The position numbers and the translations under genes were made by a program. The notes under the pieces were generated by a model. It saw only the letters and a program-made list of their open reading frames with translations, did no database searches and was not told the DNA's origin. Positions 53,385 through 64,000 of a stretch of 64,000 bases of DNA are shown in pieces. The DNA is taken from positions 248,001 through 312,000 of the forward strand of contig NJPS01000034.1 of assembly GCA_002946415.1 (NCBI GenBank), in the 5' to 3' direction. This DNA comes from Rutstroemia sp. NJR-2017a BVV2 (taxonomy: Eukaryota; Ascomycota; Leotiomycetes; Helotiales; Rutstroemiaceae). Each line of letters starts with the position of its first letter. Position 1 is the first letter of the stretch.

Positions 53385-56300
53385 TTTGGCGGTTTGGAGT
53401 TTAGTATTAGGTTACTTTTAAAGTGACTGGTATTGGTAGATCTGAGGAAGTTGATGGAGGTGATTTGGATGTAGTGTTGTGTATTTGTTACGTTGAACGA
53501 ATGTGGGTTGACAGAAAGTCAAGATATTAAGTAGTTCGAAAGTGAATGTGGTTGAGGAAGCGAGTTGGAAAGAGAGCAGAAGCAGAAATGAGCGGAGGAC
53601 AGTGAGGTTTGTATAGTGAATAGACTTTGATTGAATGCGATGGGGTCAGCATGGGTTGACAAGAAAGGTGGGCAGCAAGCGGGCAAAACTTTCCCCATTG
53701 GGATAAGATAGCCACTAAGAGGCACCAAGGCTGCAGGTACAACGGATTTGTGATTGGACCAATCCGGAAATGATTATGGCTTATATGGCTTAACTGGATT
53801 AGACACAATGCAGATCGCACAAAATGTAGGAGAATAGCTGGAAGCTGGAATTACCACGAACGACCTATCATATTCCGGATTCAACCAAAGTCGCTCTCGA
53901 GAGGAGCAAGCCGTCTTCGCCCATCTCAGTGATCTCATCATCTCACCAGTCACTTCGTAAGCTCGCAGAAGAAGGCGTCGTGATCAAATTTCTGTGCCTG
54001 CAGTAGCGGGTCAGCCCTTTTCAGCCTCCAAGCCTCTAGTTCTCAGGGGTAAATTTACCCCAAGACTCCTGCTGCCTTGCATCTGCTGGGAAGCGAGGGG
54101 GCCGAGGGCGAGAACATACAGATTCCAAATCCCAGACTCCAGAGTAGACAACGACATGCCGCACTGCCGACTACTCTCCGGGAAATCGATATTTCCACGG
54201 ATATCTGTGGGCCATGCTAACCTCTCTCATTCACTGAGCACTTACGGAGTACTGTACTGTTGAAGTGCATCGTTGCACTGCTATTTTTATTCTGCTTTAC
54301 AAGCCGGCGGTAATCTTCCTAGCCCTTCACGTACGTTATGACTCCCCAATTGGTGTTGGGCCAGAAGAGCAAGCAGATACCATCGCAAGCCTTCACCGTT
54401 GCAGCTGTTTATTGTTTGCTGTTCGGTGTCTGTCCGTCCGCTATTTGCCCATTCAGACGCTTCTCGCCAAAAGGCCCCTCGTATAAACCTTGCCGTAATA
54501 ACAAAATGAGAAAAAGGGATCTCTCCACTCAGGCCCCGGCAATCAACCGGCCTCAATGTCACCGTATCACAGACCTCTGCGAATCATGGCCCGGCACCCA
54601 CGGATCACCCAGAAAATCCGGGGTTATCGTGAGCATAAACGGGCGGCAAGGTTCGTGATATTGCTTATGGCCATACTCTATGAGGGGTAAGCTTGACAAA
54701 AACAATCATTGCGGAAGGAACTGGAAGATTCGTCGATTTCGTGTTCGATTCAGAGCTTTCGGTACGCTCTTTTGGGGGGAGATATCGATGTGAGACATCC
54801 AAGAACTAATAGAAAGGTACCGAGACAATAACAAGAGTTCTACTGCTTGGCAAGGTACGTACTGTGTGCAAAGTGTTGTGTGCAAAAGTGGAGAGACTCC
54901 TCTTGCATAACTGCCAATGTCAATGCCAGGCACAGGAAAAGCAAGAAAGTATATCATCACATGGCAGACCAGAATTTTTCAATTTTCAAGAACCCAACGA
55001 CAGCCAGCCTTCAAAGTTCAAGGAAGAATGTTCCATGGAAGTACCCAAGAACCACGAAGCCGGGGTCGTATTCCCGAAGAGGATCTTACCGACCATATCC
55101 ATCCATGCTCAGGGGTTCCGATTAAATGAACCTGGGGCAGACAGATGCTAGTCTGACTTGCTATTCCCTCCATTTAGGGGATTCTCCGCGCTCACCATCA
55201 ACCATCACAGAGGAAGGTTTCTGGCCAGCAAAAAAGGTCATCAGTACGAAAGTACAAGCGCCCGGTTGATTTATAAATGCGGGGTTACGAACTTACGAAT
55301 CATGGCATAATGAGATGACACCCAAAGGTGCTGGCACTCGCTGTAACGTGGTACAAGATAGGGAAAACCTCGTGTTGGTTCCTACCTTGGGATAGAAGTC
55401 TGCAATTCGGCCCTTTGGGACGATGACCTTCAAAATGCAAACGGGCAAGCAAACGCTTACGGATAGATGAAATGGCCCATTCGGTGTAGAGGATTCACGT
55501 TCTCCGAGTGCCGTATCTTTGCTGCATACGAGCCCCTGATGTGCCAGCGTGTCGTTTGCGTGTATGGGGATGGGTGTGAGAAGGCGTCTCGGAGATGCAG
55601 GTACGGTTCTCGGAGAGATGGCACTTACGAATAGAATAGTTGGGCTAGTTGTGGTGTGAGGTACCTGCCGAGCTTATGGTTGTTATGTCATTGGGGCCGT
55701 TATCTTTCGTATGCGCGATGACTGTGCTCCGGCGCTTTTGCTATGTCTTCTAAGCATCGTGCTTCTGAGATAGGAGGCTGACATTGGCGGTAAGTGGCTT
55801 CATTTTATGCTTGTAATTTTCTAGTTTCTATATCTCGAATTTGAAGGTCATGCTGTACTTTGAATCTCTGTCGTTGAGGAGATGTGAGGCTATCACGTAT
55901 ATAGTTCTTCGGGCCTAATTGGGACGGGCTCTATATTTAGACGGAACTTTTGTGGTTACACGTTATGGCATGTAAATCATGCTCTCTGTGAGTGAATTAC
56001 AAGACCAGCCATGGAAAGGATGGATTATTAACTGCATGTTGAGTTTTGTCGTCGACTCAACCAATACGTTGAGGCGTATCAGACTTAGCTGAAGAATACC
56101 GCCCCCCATTCCAGCGCCATGAGAACACTTCAAAGTGGTCTGTACGCCTACAGGTTGCGCCGAGTGCTCCTGCTAACACGAATATCTCACGTTGTTTTTT
56201 TTTTGGCGGGTTTCAGTTGTAACTTGTGAGTGCTCCCCTAGACGTTAATGTTCGTCATTTGACCAGGAGTGCTGGCGAAAATAGAATATTCATTATTCAT

Positions 56301-57230
56301 GTTCGTGTTCATTTTATTGAATTTCACCAATCTTCCCTGCTGCACATTTTTGCACTCTCTGAGATAAGGTGATCTGCGTCCTCATTCCTTCGTCATCTGA
56401 TGCCCTTGTTGGAGTGTTTTTACATAGCCGATCACGCATAGTGTATTTATATACACAATCGCAGACCTGCAACATAGACCTGAAATATGTAGATCTATTA
56501 TCAGATCATCTATTAACTCCAAATCACAAATATGCTCAGTCAACGCTAGCAGTCATCCGTTCTATGGAAGAGTCTCGGTAGCCAATTACGGTGGAAACTT
56601 CAATGTCACAAATACTATCATCATCAATACTAACCTCCTGTTCCATGGTCGTCCCATTCTGATCTAGCCTCTCACAGCTTCTTGTATCTGCCTCCTTGCA
56701 GTCAAGGTGAAGTTACCGCTAGTGTTCTTCTGTCGTTGCTGCTTGGTAGAGTAGCTGCGCGCATGGGTCAATACGACAAGCACCTTTCTTACAACCAGGA
56801 TTTGTTAAAACTAATACGAGTCTGAGTCTGCGACATCCGAGAGTTCTGCTACCAGATCCCCAGTGAGAGACTTCTACTCCAGTATTCACTACCACTGATT
56901 CTTCATTTCCGTTATCGTTCCAATCTCCAGACGCTCATTTGGCCTGAAATACCACCCGCTAGCCAGTGATAACCACTTGACTTCAATAATCTTGCAGGCA
57001 AAGAAAGACTAATACCATAATCTCCGTGCCCCTTATCTGCCGGGGATGAGTATGGAAAGACACGAGGAGATGCATTGTATATCCTAGAACTATCTCTCTC
57101 TCAGCCACAGCGAATTCACTAGCAAGCTACTCTGGATTTGATACCTCTAGTTAACGGACTTTCCATGAGCGGAGTGGGAACCACTTGGCTGTGCGGTATC
57201 CAAGTCCTTGTCTAAGAATGCCCCCATTGA
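53385..57230. other. Gene-free stretch, 3.8 kb
   Basis: The longest interval without a supportable gene in the window. It includes the ccg-6-like promoter (53385 onward; pyrimidine-rich on the minus strand near 53400-53700), a perfect 16-bp palindrome (54046-54061) and a T9 tract at 56195-56203. ORFs are short and unconvincing on both strands. I see no long terminal repeats or transposase fragments by eye. Confidence 0.55.
54046..54061. repeat. Perfect 16-bp palindrome GGGGTAAATTTACCCC
   Basis: The sequence equals its own reverse complement without a spacer. It is located 660 bp upstream of the ccg-6-like start codon on that gene's 5' side. It could be a dimeric factor site or chance. Confidence 0.6.
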
Positions 57231-58483
57231 CTAGTCTAATTCTACCGACTGGCTAATGTCAGAAAATGGTTCGCACCTCTGAATCGAATCGCGTAGCTCT
57301 ATCTGCCGAGTGGGACAAGAGGGAAAAGCTTGCTTGTTCGCCGTCACAATATCATTGAGGATAGATAAACTTTCAAATACTCTCGTATATGACGAGCCCT
57401 CGAATTTTGGATGGGAAAGGTCTTTCATAGCTTTGGTGGTAAGAGCAACCAATTCTTGATTATGACTGAAGTGTGGGTTCTCGCCAACGTTGAGAAACGC
57501 TTCGAGGAATGCTTCCATTGGATCATGCTGAAAGATACTACATGCTATCAGAAATCAAATTGTCTCTGTATGAGCGACGTGAATCTTACTTCGCAATTGC
57601 TCTCTTCGCACGAATTGAGTTCTGAGAATGAAGACTGGCAATTATCTCCGAGCATGCTCGCGAACTGTCTAGGAGCTGCGACTTGCACACCAGCGAATTG
57701 CTAGCTAGTAGAGTTAGTACACGTGTATTCGTTAACAAATGCCTCAAATATAGGTCTGATGCCGGGTCAAACTCTCGTGAAGTGATAGAGGTTCCGCTCT
57801 CATGCTCCGATAATTCTACATCATGTTGAGCCAGCAACTGGGCTACGCTTATGTCCCTCAAAAATAATGGCTGAGCTTCAGCTCTCTTGGAATATAACCC
57901 TTGGTATATCTCCTCTAGAAGGCATGCTACCTTTATTTGGGCTACAAAGGAGTCCAGTGCTGGATCTGTTTGCCCAGATTTTGGGACTGGAACACTGCAC
58001 TCAAAAGACCACAAGTACCACGGCTGACTGCACTCGTACAGCTTTAACTTATCCTCAATGAACATAGTCCAGAACAATTTCGTCCGCTCTGTATTGGTGG
58101 ATACGCCCGGCTCATGAAGACCGATTGATTTCGCCACCTCGTAGGCTAGATTGAGATACCTGTCTGCCATCCGATAATCATAGAATTCTCGCATGAAGAG
58201 CCCACAGAAACAATTGGGGAAAGCTGGGGCGGATGTAAAAGAAGGGGCAAGGTAGACCCGATAATTGATCTTAGCAACTTCGATGTTAGAACGACTTACA
58301 AGAGTGAGGGGAGCTTAAACACTGACACCTTTCGGCTGCAGGAGACTGTCTCCTTTTGAAGAAGCTCTCTGAATATTTTGCAGAAGCAAGAACATGATTC
58401 GTTCATCTTTTGAAGGAATCCCCCTCGGTGATGTGAATAATTTTGCGATCAAAGATAGCTCGTTTCTTGCACTGGTCGCAGAC
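57231..58483 (-). pseudogene. Decayed Zn2Cys6 / fungal-specific transcription factor gene
   Basis: The C-terminal part is intact: exons 57590-58194 (from the first ATG) and 57231-57537, joined by a 52-nt intron, encode a fungal-specific transcription-factor middle region (MREFYDYRMADRYLNLAYEV, AKSIGLHEPGVS, TKLFWTMFIEDKLKLYECSQ). The frame runs further upstream (CFCGLF before the ATG). No intact DNA-binding domain was found. At 58442-58483 a fragment reads VCDQCKKRAIFDRK, like the start of a zinc cluster but with the third cysteine missing, and meets a TGA 13 codons later. I read this as a truncated or decaying regulator; a shorter DNA-binding-free protein remains possible. Confidence 0.6.
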
Positions 58484-59066
58484 TTGATCACTCAGTATTG
58501 AATGATGAATGTTATCAGGCATTATGGGAGTCTATGTTCCTTCTCAAAAGCTTGTGGACACTCTCAAGATTTTATGATGAGGAGGCCGTCGCCAGTATGT
58601 ATGCACCTACCATCTGTTTTTCAAAGCAGGCATTTGACTGGGCATTGGTGAGATTTACCTCCTGCAAAACATCGTACTATGCTGAGCCTCGCAGGAAGAC
58701 GTTGACTTCATGGAGATGTAAGGTAATCGTGCGCCACAACCATGGCAGTGCCGCAGTGGACACAGGGAGATTCCAGATCGACGCTCGCAAGACCTGCAAC
58801 TGCTGTTCTTGATCGAGTCAACCAAACCTTATCATAGATCACAGTTGACGAACGAAATAGGAAGTGAGTGTGAGAGAGTAATGCATAAACAGCTTGTCTA
58901 TCCTATACAATTGCCCCTTCGAAGGGCGCCGCAGAACCCAACCAGAATAACGCCCGAGTTTTGCACTGAGAATGAAACCTATGCAATGATATTTGATATC
59001 ACACAATACCGGCCTATCCTACGCGGTCTCCTTTCAAGGCCTCATGGACTGGTCCGGAATGCATCT
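58484..59066. other. Intergenic / relic region
   Basis: About 580 bp upstream of the transcription-factor relic and downstream of SHMT. It may include eroded exon sequence. No intact gene was seen. Confidence 0.45.
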
Positions 59067-60860
59067 CTAAGTACTTTCTTCCCAAGGTAAGGAGAATGTG
59101 CCAACCCATTCCTCGACTTCACTCCTTAATTGTACGATCTCTGTTTCGTTCTCACCCTCTCCGAGATGTTCCAAGAACGCTTTCACACTACCTGGGTTCT
59201 TCCTTCCTTTTGCTTCCGCCGCCTCTCTAGCTGCCTTATCTAGACGCTGAGTAATAGTCACAGCTCTATTTACAACATCTGCTACACGAACGAAGTCATC
59301 TGGCTGGAATCCACGTGTGGTCATAGCTGGTGTACCCATTCGTAACCCACCAGGCTTAAGTGCAGACTTATCACCTGGCACCGTGTTTTTGTTTGAGGCT
59401 ACACCAACCAATTCGAGAACACGTTCAACTCTAGCACCGTCGACCCCCTGGGGTTTGAGATCGACAAGAACAAGATGATTATCTGTGCCACCAGAAACAA
59501 TAGAATATCCTAGACCTCCCTTATCTTTAGAATCACCAAGACGCTTGGCAAAAGCTTTCGCATTCAACAGGACCGCTTCTTGGTAAGCTCGGAACTCATC
59601 ACTTTGCGCTTGTTTTAGAGCAACTGCCAGTGCAGTGATAGTGTGGTTATGAGGACCACCCTGATGTCCTGGGAATACTGAAGCATTGATGGGATCCTCA
59701 AGGTTCCACATTTCTTGTTCCTTGGTCTTTGGGTTAACTCTCCTTACACCCTTTCTGTAGAAGATCATAGCACCACGAGGACCGCGAAGGGACTTATGTG
59801 TGGTAGTTGTGACGACATCAGCATATTCAAAAGGAGTAGGAATAACCTTTGCTGCAACAAGACCGGAGATATGCGCCATATCAGCCAGAAGGTATGCTCC
59901 GACCTTGTCCGCGATTTCACGCATGCGCTGGTACTCAATGAGCCTGCTGTATGCTGAGGTGCCGGCAACAATGAGCTTTGGTCGATATATCGTAGCAAGT
60001 TCCTCTAATTTAGCATAGTCAATTATGCCTGTCTGTTCGTCCAGCCGGTATGGTACAGTCTCGAAGTATTTTGAAATGGCAGAGATCTTTTTGGAGGGCG
60101 TTTGGTAACCATGCGAAAGATGGCCACCATGAGGTAAATCCAAGCCCATAAGTCTATCATGAGTATTCAGGAGAGCTGAATATGCGTAAAGATTTGCTGG
60201 TGATCCAGAGAGGGCTTTGGAAACGAAGTTAGCAGGACCGCATGAAGAGGGACGAAAGACCTACGCTGAACGTTGACACCCCATTCCGACTCTTTCAAAC
60301 CGAATGTTTGCAGCGCCCGACTCTGACATAACCTTTCCGACTCATCAATGAACTCATTTCCACCATAATATCTGGCGCCCGGGTATCCCTCCGAGTATTT
60401 ATCTGCCCATATGTCAATACTCTGACTCATCCATCACTTCGTGGCGGCGCATACTTTGCATAACACTTCCCAATGCATCTAGAACAGCTTGTGACGTGAA
60501 GTTTTCCGAGGGGATGAGGTTGATAAAGTGCTTTTGTCTTCGTTTCTCCTACACTCGATGATTTAGCCCCCTTGCGCCACTAGAGACTCGACTGAGAAGT
60601 ATCGTACATTTTGAAGGATATTGAAGACAGCCGGGTCAGCCTGTTCGAGGTTTGCCGCAAGTAACTAGATGGCGTTCATCAATTAGCTCCAGTCACTCAT
60701 ATTCAATCGGACAGACCTATACCTTTTGTTGACTCTCAGCTGTCATTCGGCTGCTAGTTGTAGTACTTGCTGCTCTTCTGGCGCCACTAATGGGAGCTGC
60801 TGCTCTGTTGGTAGCAGCAGCTCTGAAGAGAGATCTCGAGGCCCCTTTGAAGAGCGACAT
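59067..60860 (-). CDS. SHM1: Serine hydroxymethyltransferase, mitochondrial
   Basis: Exons 60723-60860, 60608-60664, 60455-60548, 60265-60402 and 59067-60214 encode 524 residues. The N terminus ([20 protein letters not shown]) is an Arg/Ala-rich presequence. Core motifs follow: [40 protein letters not shown] rebuilt across introns, [28 protein letters not shown], and the PLP-lysine site [13 protein letters not shown] (Lys283). It interconverts serine and glycine with tetrahydrofolate and supplies one-carbon units in mitochondria. All exon junctions restore conserved motifs. Confidence 0.95.
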
Positions 60861-62079
60861 GATTTCCTGGTACAGTTAATCTACGAGTACCTCTTTGCAA
60901 ACAGAAATCAACTGACTCACCACTTCAATTTATGCAATTGTTTGCGCCGAAAACTCCTTTGAGCATCGAGGATATCTGACATTCCCCGCCATGCCAAATG
61001 ACCTAACGACATATTCGGCTTAGCCTCGGAAGCTCGCACCGTCACATCATAAATCCGCGATTCTTGACTCAACTCCTCCTTCTTTTCTCCTCACACAACT
61101 AATATGGAGATGACGAGTAGCCATCCTGTGACAGTTACAGACCTCTTCGAGAGAAGGGCGATGCTGATATGTCTCGGGCACATAACCACCAATTCAGGGA
61201 CAATGTGAAATTATCTGATCCATAGTCTATTGGTTGTTGTCGTTATCTGTGCCAAGTCGTTGCGTTCTGGCATCATCCTTCCACATAGTTTCGAGCTTAG
61301 TTTCTCAGTGCCTCTTTACCCTCCAGTATTCTGTTTCTCCTTTACTGCGCGTCCTTCCTCTGTATTATCAGCAGACTGCCTGTGGCCCTGAAGTTGTAGC
61401 TTGTGCTCGGAGTGTCTCATACTGCTGCCCTTACGAGGGTAGGTCTTCTGATGGGCTGTTCGACTGGACGAGTCTCGCTGTTCTGTTTTTATATAAGTTA
61501 GTGGACATTGAAGAGAATCTATACACATACTTGTGTGGCCTTATGCCGAATTAGGATAAATGTGCTTTCTACCTAATCATTGAATCTGATGCGATGGTGT
61601 GACGTATCCGATTGAGCTGATGTGAAGATTCCTGTGAAGTTATGCTGTTGAGGTGATGAAACCGCCATCTATTTTTAGACTAACCGCAATGCCTGGCTGT
61701 CGGAGTAGAGAAATATAGAGTCATGAAAGCAGCTGAGATGATTACGGAAGTTCAAAGGACTTGGGAAGAGGACACATCAGTTCGCGAGCCCAATATGGCC
61801 ATTGCGCCCCTCAAGTTGCCACTGCACGATCACAAAGGCACAATGGAAGTGGCGATGTCACAGGAGCAATTTTCAAAGAAATTAGCCAGCACTTTTTACA
61901 CGCGTGAACCGTCTGATTGTGAAAACCGTTGAACACCAAAGAGATCTTGTGTTTTAGAGATCATGATACCATTGCCCGTGCGATAATGCAAAATACCAAA
62001 TGGCATCAAAGGCAACCGGCCTGTATTATAAACCATGCCAGTTACATTCCATATGCTACCACCACAAAAGCCCCACCCT
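60861..62079. other. Intergenic region, 1.2 kb
   Basis: SHMT promoter and eL19 3' flank. Short ORFs on both strands have no recognisable content. Confidence 0.5.
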
Positions 62080-62950
62080 CTACTTCTCGGTCTCTTCCTC
62101 CTCACCGAATTGAGCGGCCTTCTTGGCTTGGGTACGTTCCAATTTTCTCTCACGGGCGGCCTTGGTCTTCGCACGCTTGGCGTCCATCTCCTCCTTCAGG
62201 AGTCTCTCACGGGCCTTCTCTGCCTTGGCTTTGTGGATCTGTCCCCATCTGTCAGTACCATAATTCATACATCGAACCGTGTATAACTTACGTGCTCAAC
62301 CAACGCACGCTTGTGCTTGAAGGTGTTACCCTTGCTGAGGTGGTAAAGCTCGTGGTAAAGGTGCTTGTCGATCTTGCCGCTTGCACGGTACTTGACCAAA
62401 AGACGTCTAAGGACTCTCAGGCGGCGCATCCATACGACTTGACTATTATTATATCAGCCCCTATGCTTCTCCAATATACTCCTTGACGGTTCCAATTTTT
62501 TCAGTCCGGGTGGCGTACCTTGGCATACGGGCATCAGCGGTACCCTTTCTCTTACCGAAACCACGGTGTCTACCGATTCGTCGTGCAGCGGTGAGTTCAC
62601 GAGCGCGTGCGCGGGAGTGCATGGTAACGGGCTTGCGGATGATGAGGCCATCTGCAACGAGCTTGCGGATGGTTTGGCGGGAGTTGGCGTTCGAGATTTC
62701 GCTGGTCTCATTTGGATCGAGCCAGATCTTGCGCTTTCCACAGCCGACGACGGAGGCCGCCAGACGCTTCTGGGTGGTGAGATTGACCCTATTATGATAA
62801 AAATCCGTCAGCTTTTGATGGTTTCGACATTTTCGACGTCGTGAAGTCGATGACGCCTTAGATGCTTCTAGGGTTCCGGGTTGCGATAAAACAATCCAAA
62901 TTTATCGATTGAAGGTGATAGAAGTGCGTAGGATCAATGTGCACTTACAT
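62080..62950 (-). CDS. RPL19: Cytosolic ribosomal protein eL19
   Basis: Exons 62949-62950, 62519-62788, 62292-62442 and 62080-62238 encode 193 residues. The start codon is split: AT in exon 1 (62949-62950), then GTAAGT, a 160-nt intron, and G at 62788. The protein begins [20 protein letters not shown] and contains [40 protein letters not shown] and [20 protein letters not shown]. The C terminus is a long basic helix. eL19 forms an inter-subunit bridge in the 60S subunit. Length is typical. No snoRNA box was recognised in the introns. Confidence 0.95.
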
Positions 62951-63496
62951 CTTGACTGATTTCGGTGTCGTCGGGGGTGGTCGTCGATGTTGTCGATTGT
63001 CGATAAGTCGTTGATGGCTAGAGGAGTTTGAGGGGAAGTTCCAACTTTTTCGGCTAGGGACTCCACTAGAGCGAATTGGGTCGTCAATTTGTGGTTGTGC
63101 CCTTAGCGTGACGCAACGCGAACAAATGGCAGTTGAAATTTGAAATTATCCAAAAATGTCGAGTAAACCTCATATTGATTCGATTTCTGACAGGGCTCAT
63201 ATTATTAATGAAAGGTAGTTACTGAGCAATGACAAGTTCTCCATGCAATTCATACTCCGCAGCAGATATAATACCTACAAATCGAGAGAATATAACGTGT
63301 GTGCACCTTGACAATTCAGCGAGTCTCGAGCTTGTTGACGAGATATGGGCGGACTAAAAAGATTCGGCACAGTGGTCGCAAGACAGGACGAAGCTCTGAC
63401 AAATACGCTCACTTCTCAAAATATATAGATATCATTGAAAGCAATGCTTTTGTTCGCTGAAATGCTACATTATCACATCAAATCATGGCCCCATCC
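62951..63496. promoter_or_regulatory. eL19 promoter and GCN1 3' flank
   Basis: About 545 bp. A short TCGTCG/TCGAT-rich stretch is near 62966-63010, close upstream of the eL19 start. No gene was seen. Confidence 0.4.
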
Positions 63497-64000
63497 TCAT
63501 GCATCAAATGCCTTGTCCCCTAAATCCACCTTCCCTATACTTAAGATTTCCGCTTCATCATCGACCTCGTCATTTGAAAGTCCCAAACCGCCTTGTCCAC
63601 CCTCTGCTTCCTTCCTTTCTCGTGCAGTACTACCCAACCTCAACGCAACTCTTTTGAAGTAATCCTGCATACTTCTCTTTTGGTTTGGCGGTAGTTCTTG
63701 AGCTGCAATGTAGTTATCAAATATCCTACTTTCCTCCTCAACGACATTGAAGAGGGCCAGGAAAGCTGCCTCTGCGGCTAGCTTGACTGGAATGACGGGA
63801 TCTCGGACACTGGCGAACACTGGCGGAGCGAACAATGGAAGGTGTGGTCGGACTGCGTCTGGTTGATGGCGACAAACTGTGCGCACTACAACGAGAGATA
63901 AGCGACGAGCATCGACAGCTTTGCCGGGTTGAATCTGATCTGCCAGTGCTATGAATAATGGCCTGGTTGCTTCAAACTCATGGTTGCGTGTCTCTGCAAG
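63497..64000 (-). CDS. GCN1: C-terminal end of GCN1, activator of the eIF2-alpha kinase (5' part outside window)
   Basis: The minus-strand frame is open from the right edge of the window to a stop at 63497, giving 167 residues. The sequence consists of HEAT-like helices (FEATRPLFIALADQIQPGKA; LSLVVVRTVCRHQPDAVRPH; PVIPVKLAAEAAFLALFNVV) ending in a polar acidic tail. It resembles the extreme C terminus of Gcn1, the ribosome-bound scaffold that activates Gcn2 under amino-acid starvation. The call rests on memory of the family; only a fragment is visible. Confidence 0.72.
   Translation of the reverse strand, partial: LAETRNHEFEATRPLFIALADQIQPGKAVDARRLSLVVVRTVCRHQPDAVRPHLPLFAPPVFASVRDPVIPVKLAAEAAFLALFNVVEEESRIFDNYIAAQELPPNQKRSMQDYFKRVALRLGSTARERKEAEGGQGGLGLSNDEVDDEAEILSIGKVDLGDKAFDA

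Noticed and set aside
62789..62948. Possible snoRNA in eL19 intron 1
   Set aside because: No convincing C/D boxes (RTGATGA with CTGA) or H/ACA layout could be found by eye.

Overview
The window is nuclear DNA from a filamentous ascomycete (Pezizomycotina). Genes are dense, lie on both strands, and are broken by many 45-120 nt introns with GTANGT donors, CTRAY-type branch sites and YAG acceptors. Gene content supports this: AP-3 mu, MICOS MIC12, UTP25, eIF3f, a CDC10-class septin, AXL2, an SMN orthologue, LST8, a ccg-6-like wall protein and GCN1. A Leotiomycete such as a Botrytis/Sclerotinia relative is my best guess for the class, but that is inference. I see no prophage, CRISPR array, rRNA or convincing tRNA.

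Layout. 0-7 kb: the end of a membrane protein, a DMAC1-like mitochondrial protein, AP-3 mu, a charged coiled-coil protein and a ubiquitin-like-domain protein. 7.9-17 kb: an orphan gene, a head-to-head mitochondrial pair (MIC12 / bL17m), and a head-to-head ribosome pair (UTP25 / eIF3f). 17-28.7 kb: an R3H-SUZ RNA-binding protein, a zinc-knuckle protein, the splicing factor CWF18, a mitochondrial PPR protein, a histidine phosphatase and an EFM6-like methyltransferase. 29-38 kb: AXL2, SMN and two secreted/GPI-type proteins. 38.7-51.6 kb: SKI8, bL32m, CDC10, guanylate kinase, a tetraspan membrane protein, SERF, LST8 and an orphan nuclear-type protein. 52.6-64 kb: a ccg-6-like protein, a 3.8 kb gene-free stretch, a decayed transcription-factor gene, mitochondrial serine hydroxymethyltransferase, ribosomal protein eL19 and the 3' end of GCN1.

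Most genes serve RNA and protein synthesis (ribosome biogenesis, initiation, splicing/snRNP assembly, mRNA decay, translation-factor methylation, TOR/GCN signalling) or mitochondria. They are not a pathway cluster. The most notable things are unusual gene structures read directly from the DNA. The zinc-knuckle gene is restored only by a U2-like AT-AC intron. The histidine phosphatase needs a 2-nt micro-exon. SKI8 has a first coding exon consisting only of ATG. The start codon of eL19 is split by an intron. Guanylate kinase has an in-frame TAG followed by a protein-like 28-codon extension. Exon boundaries below were derived by hand from splice signals and family motifs; no transcript or database search was available.
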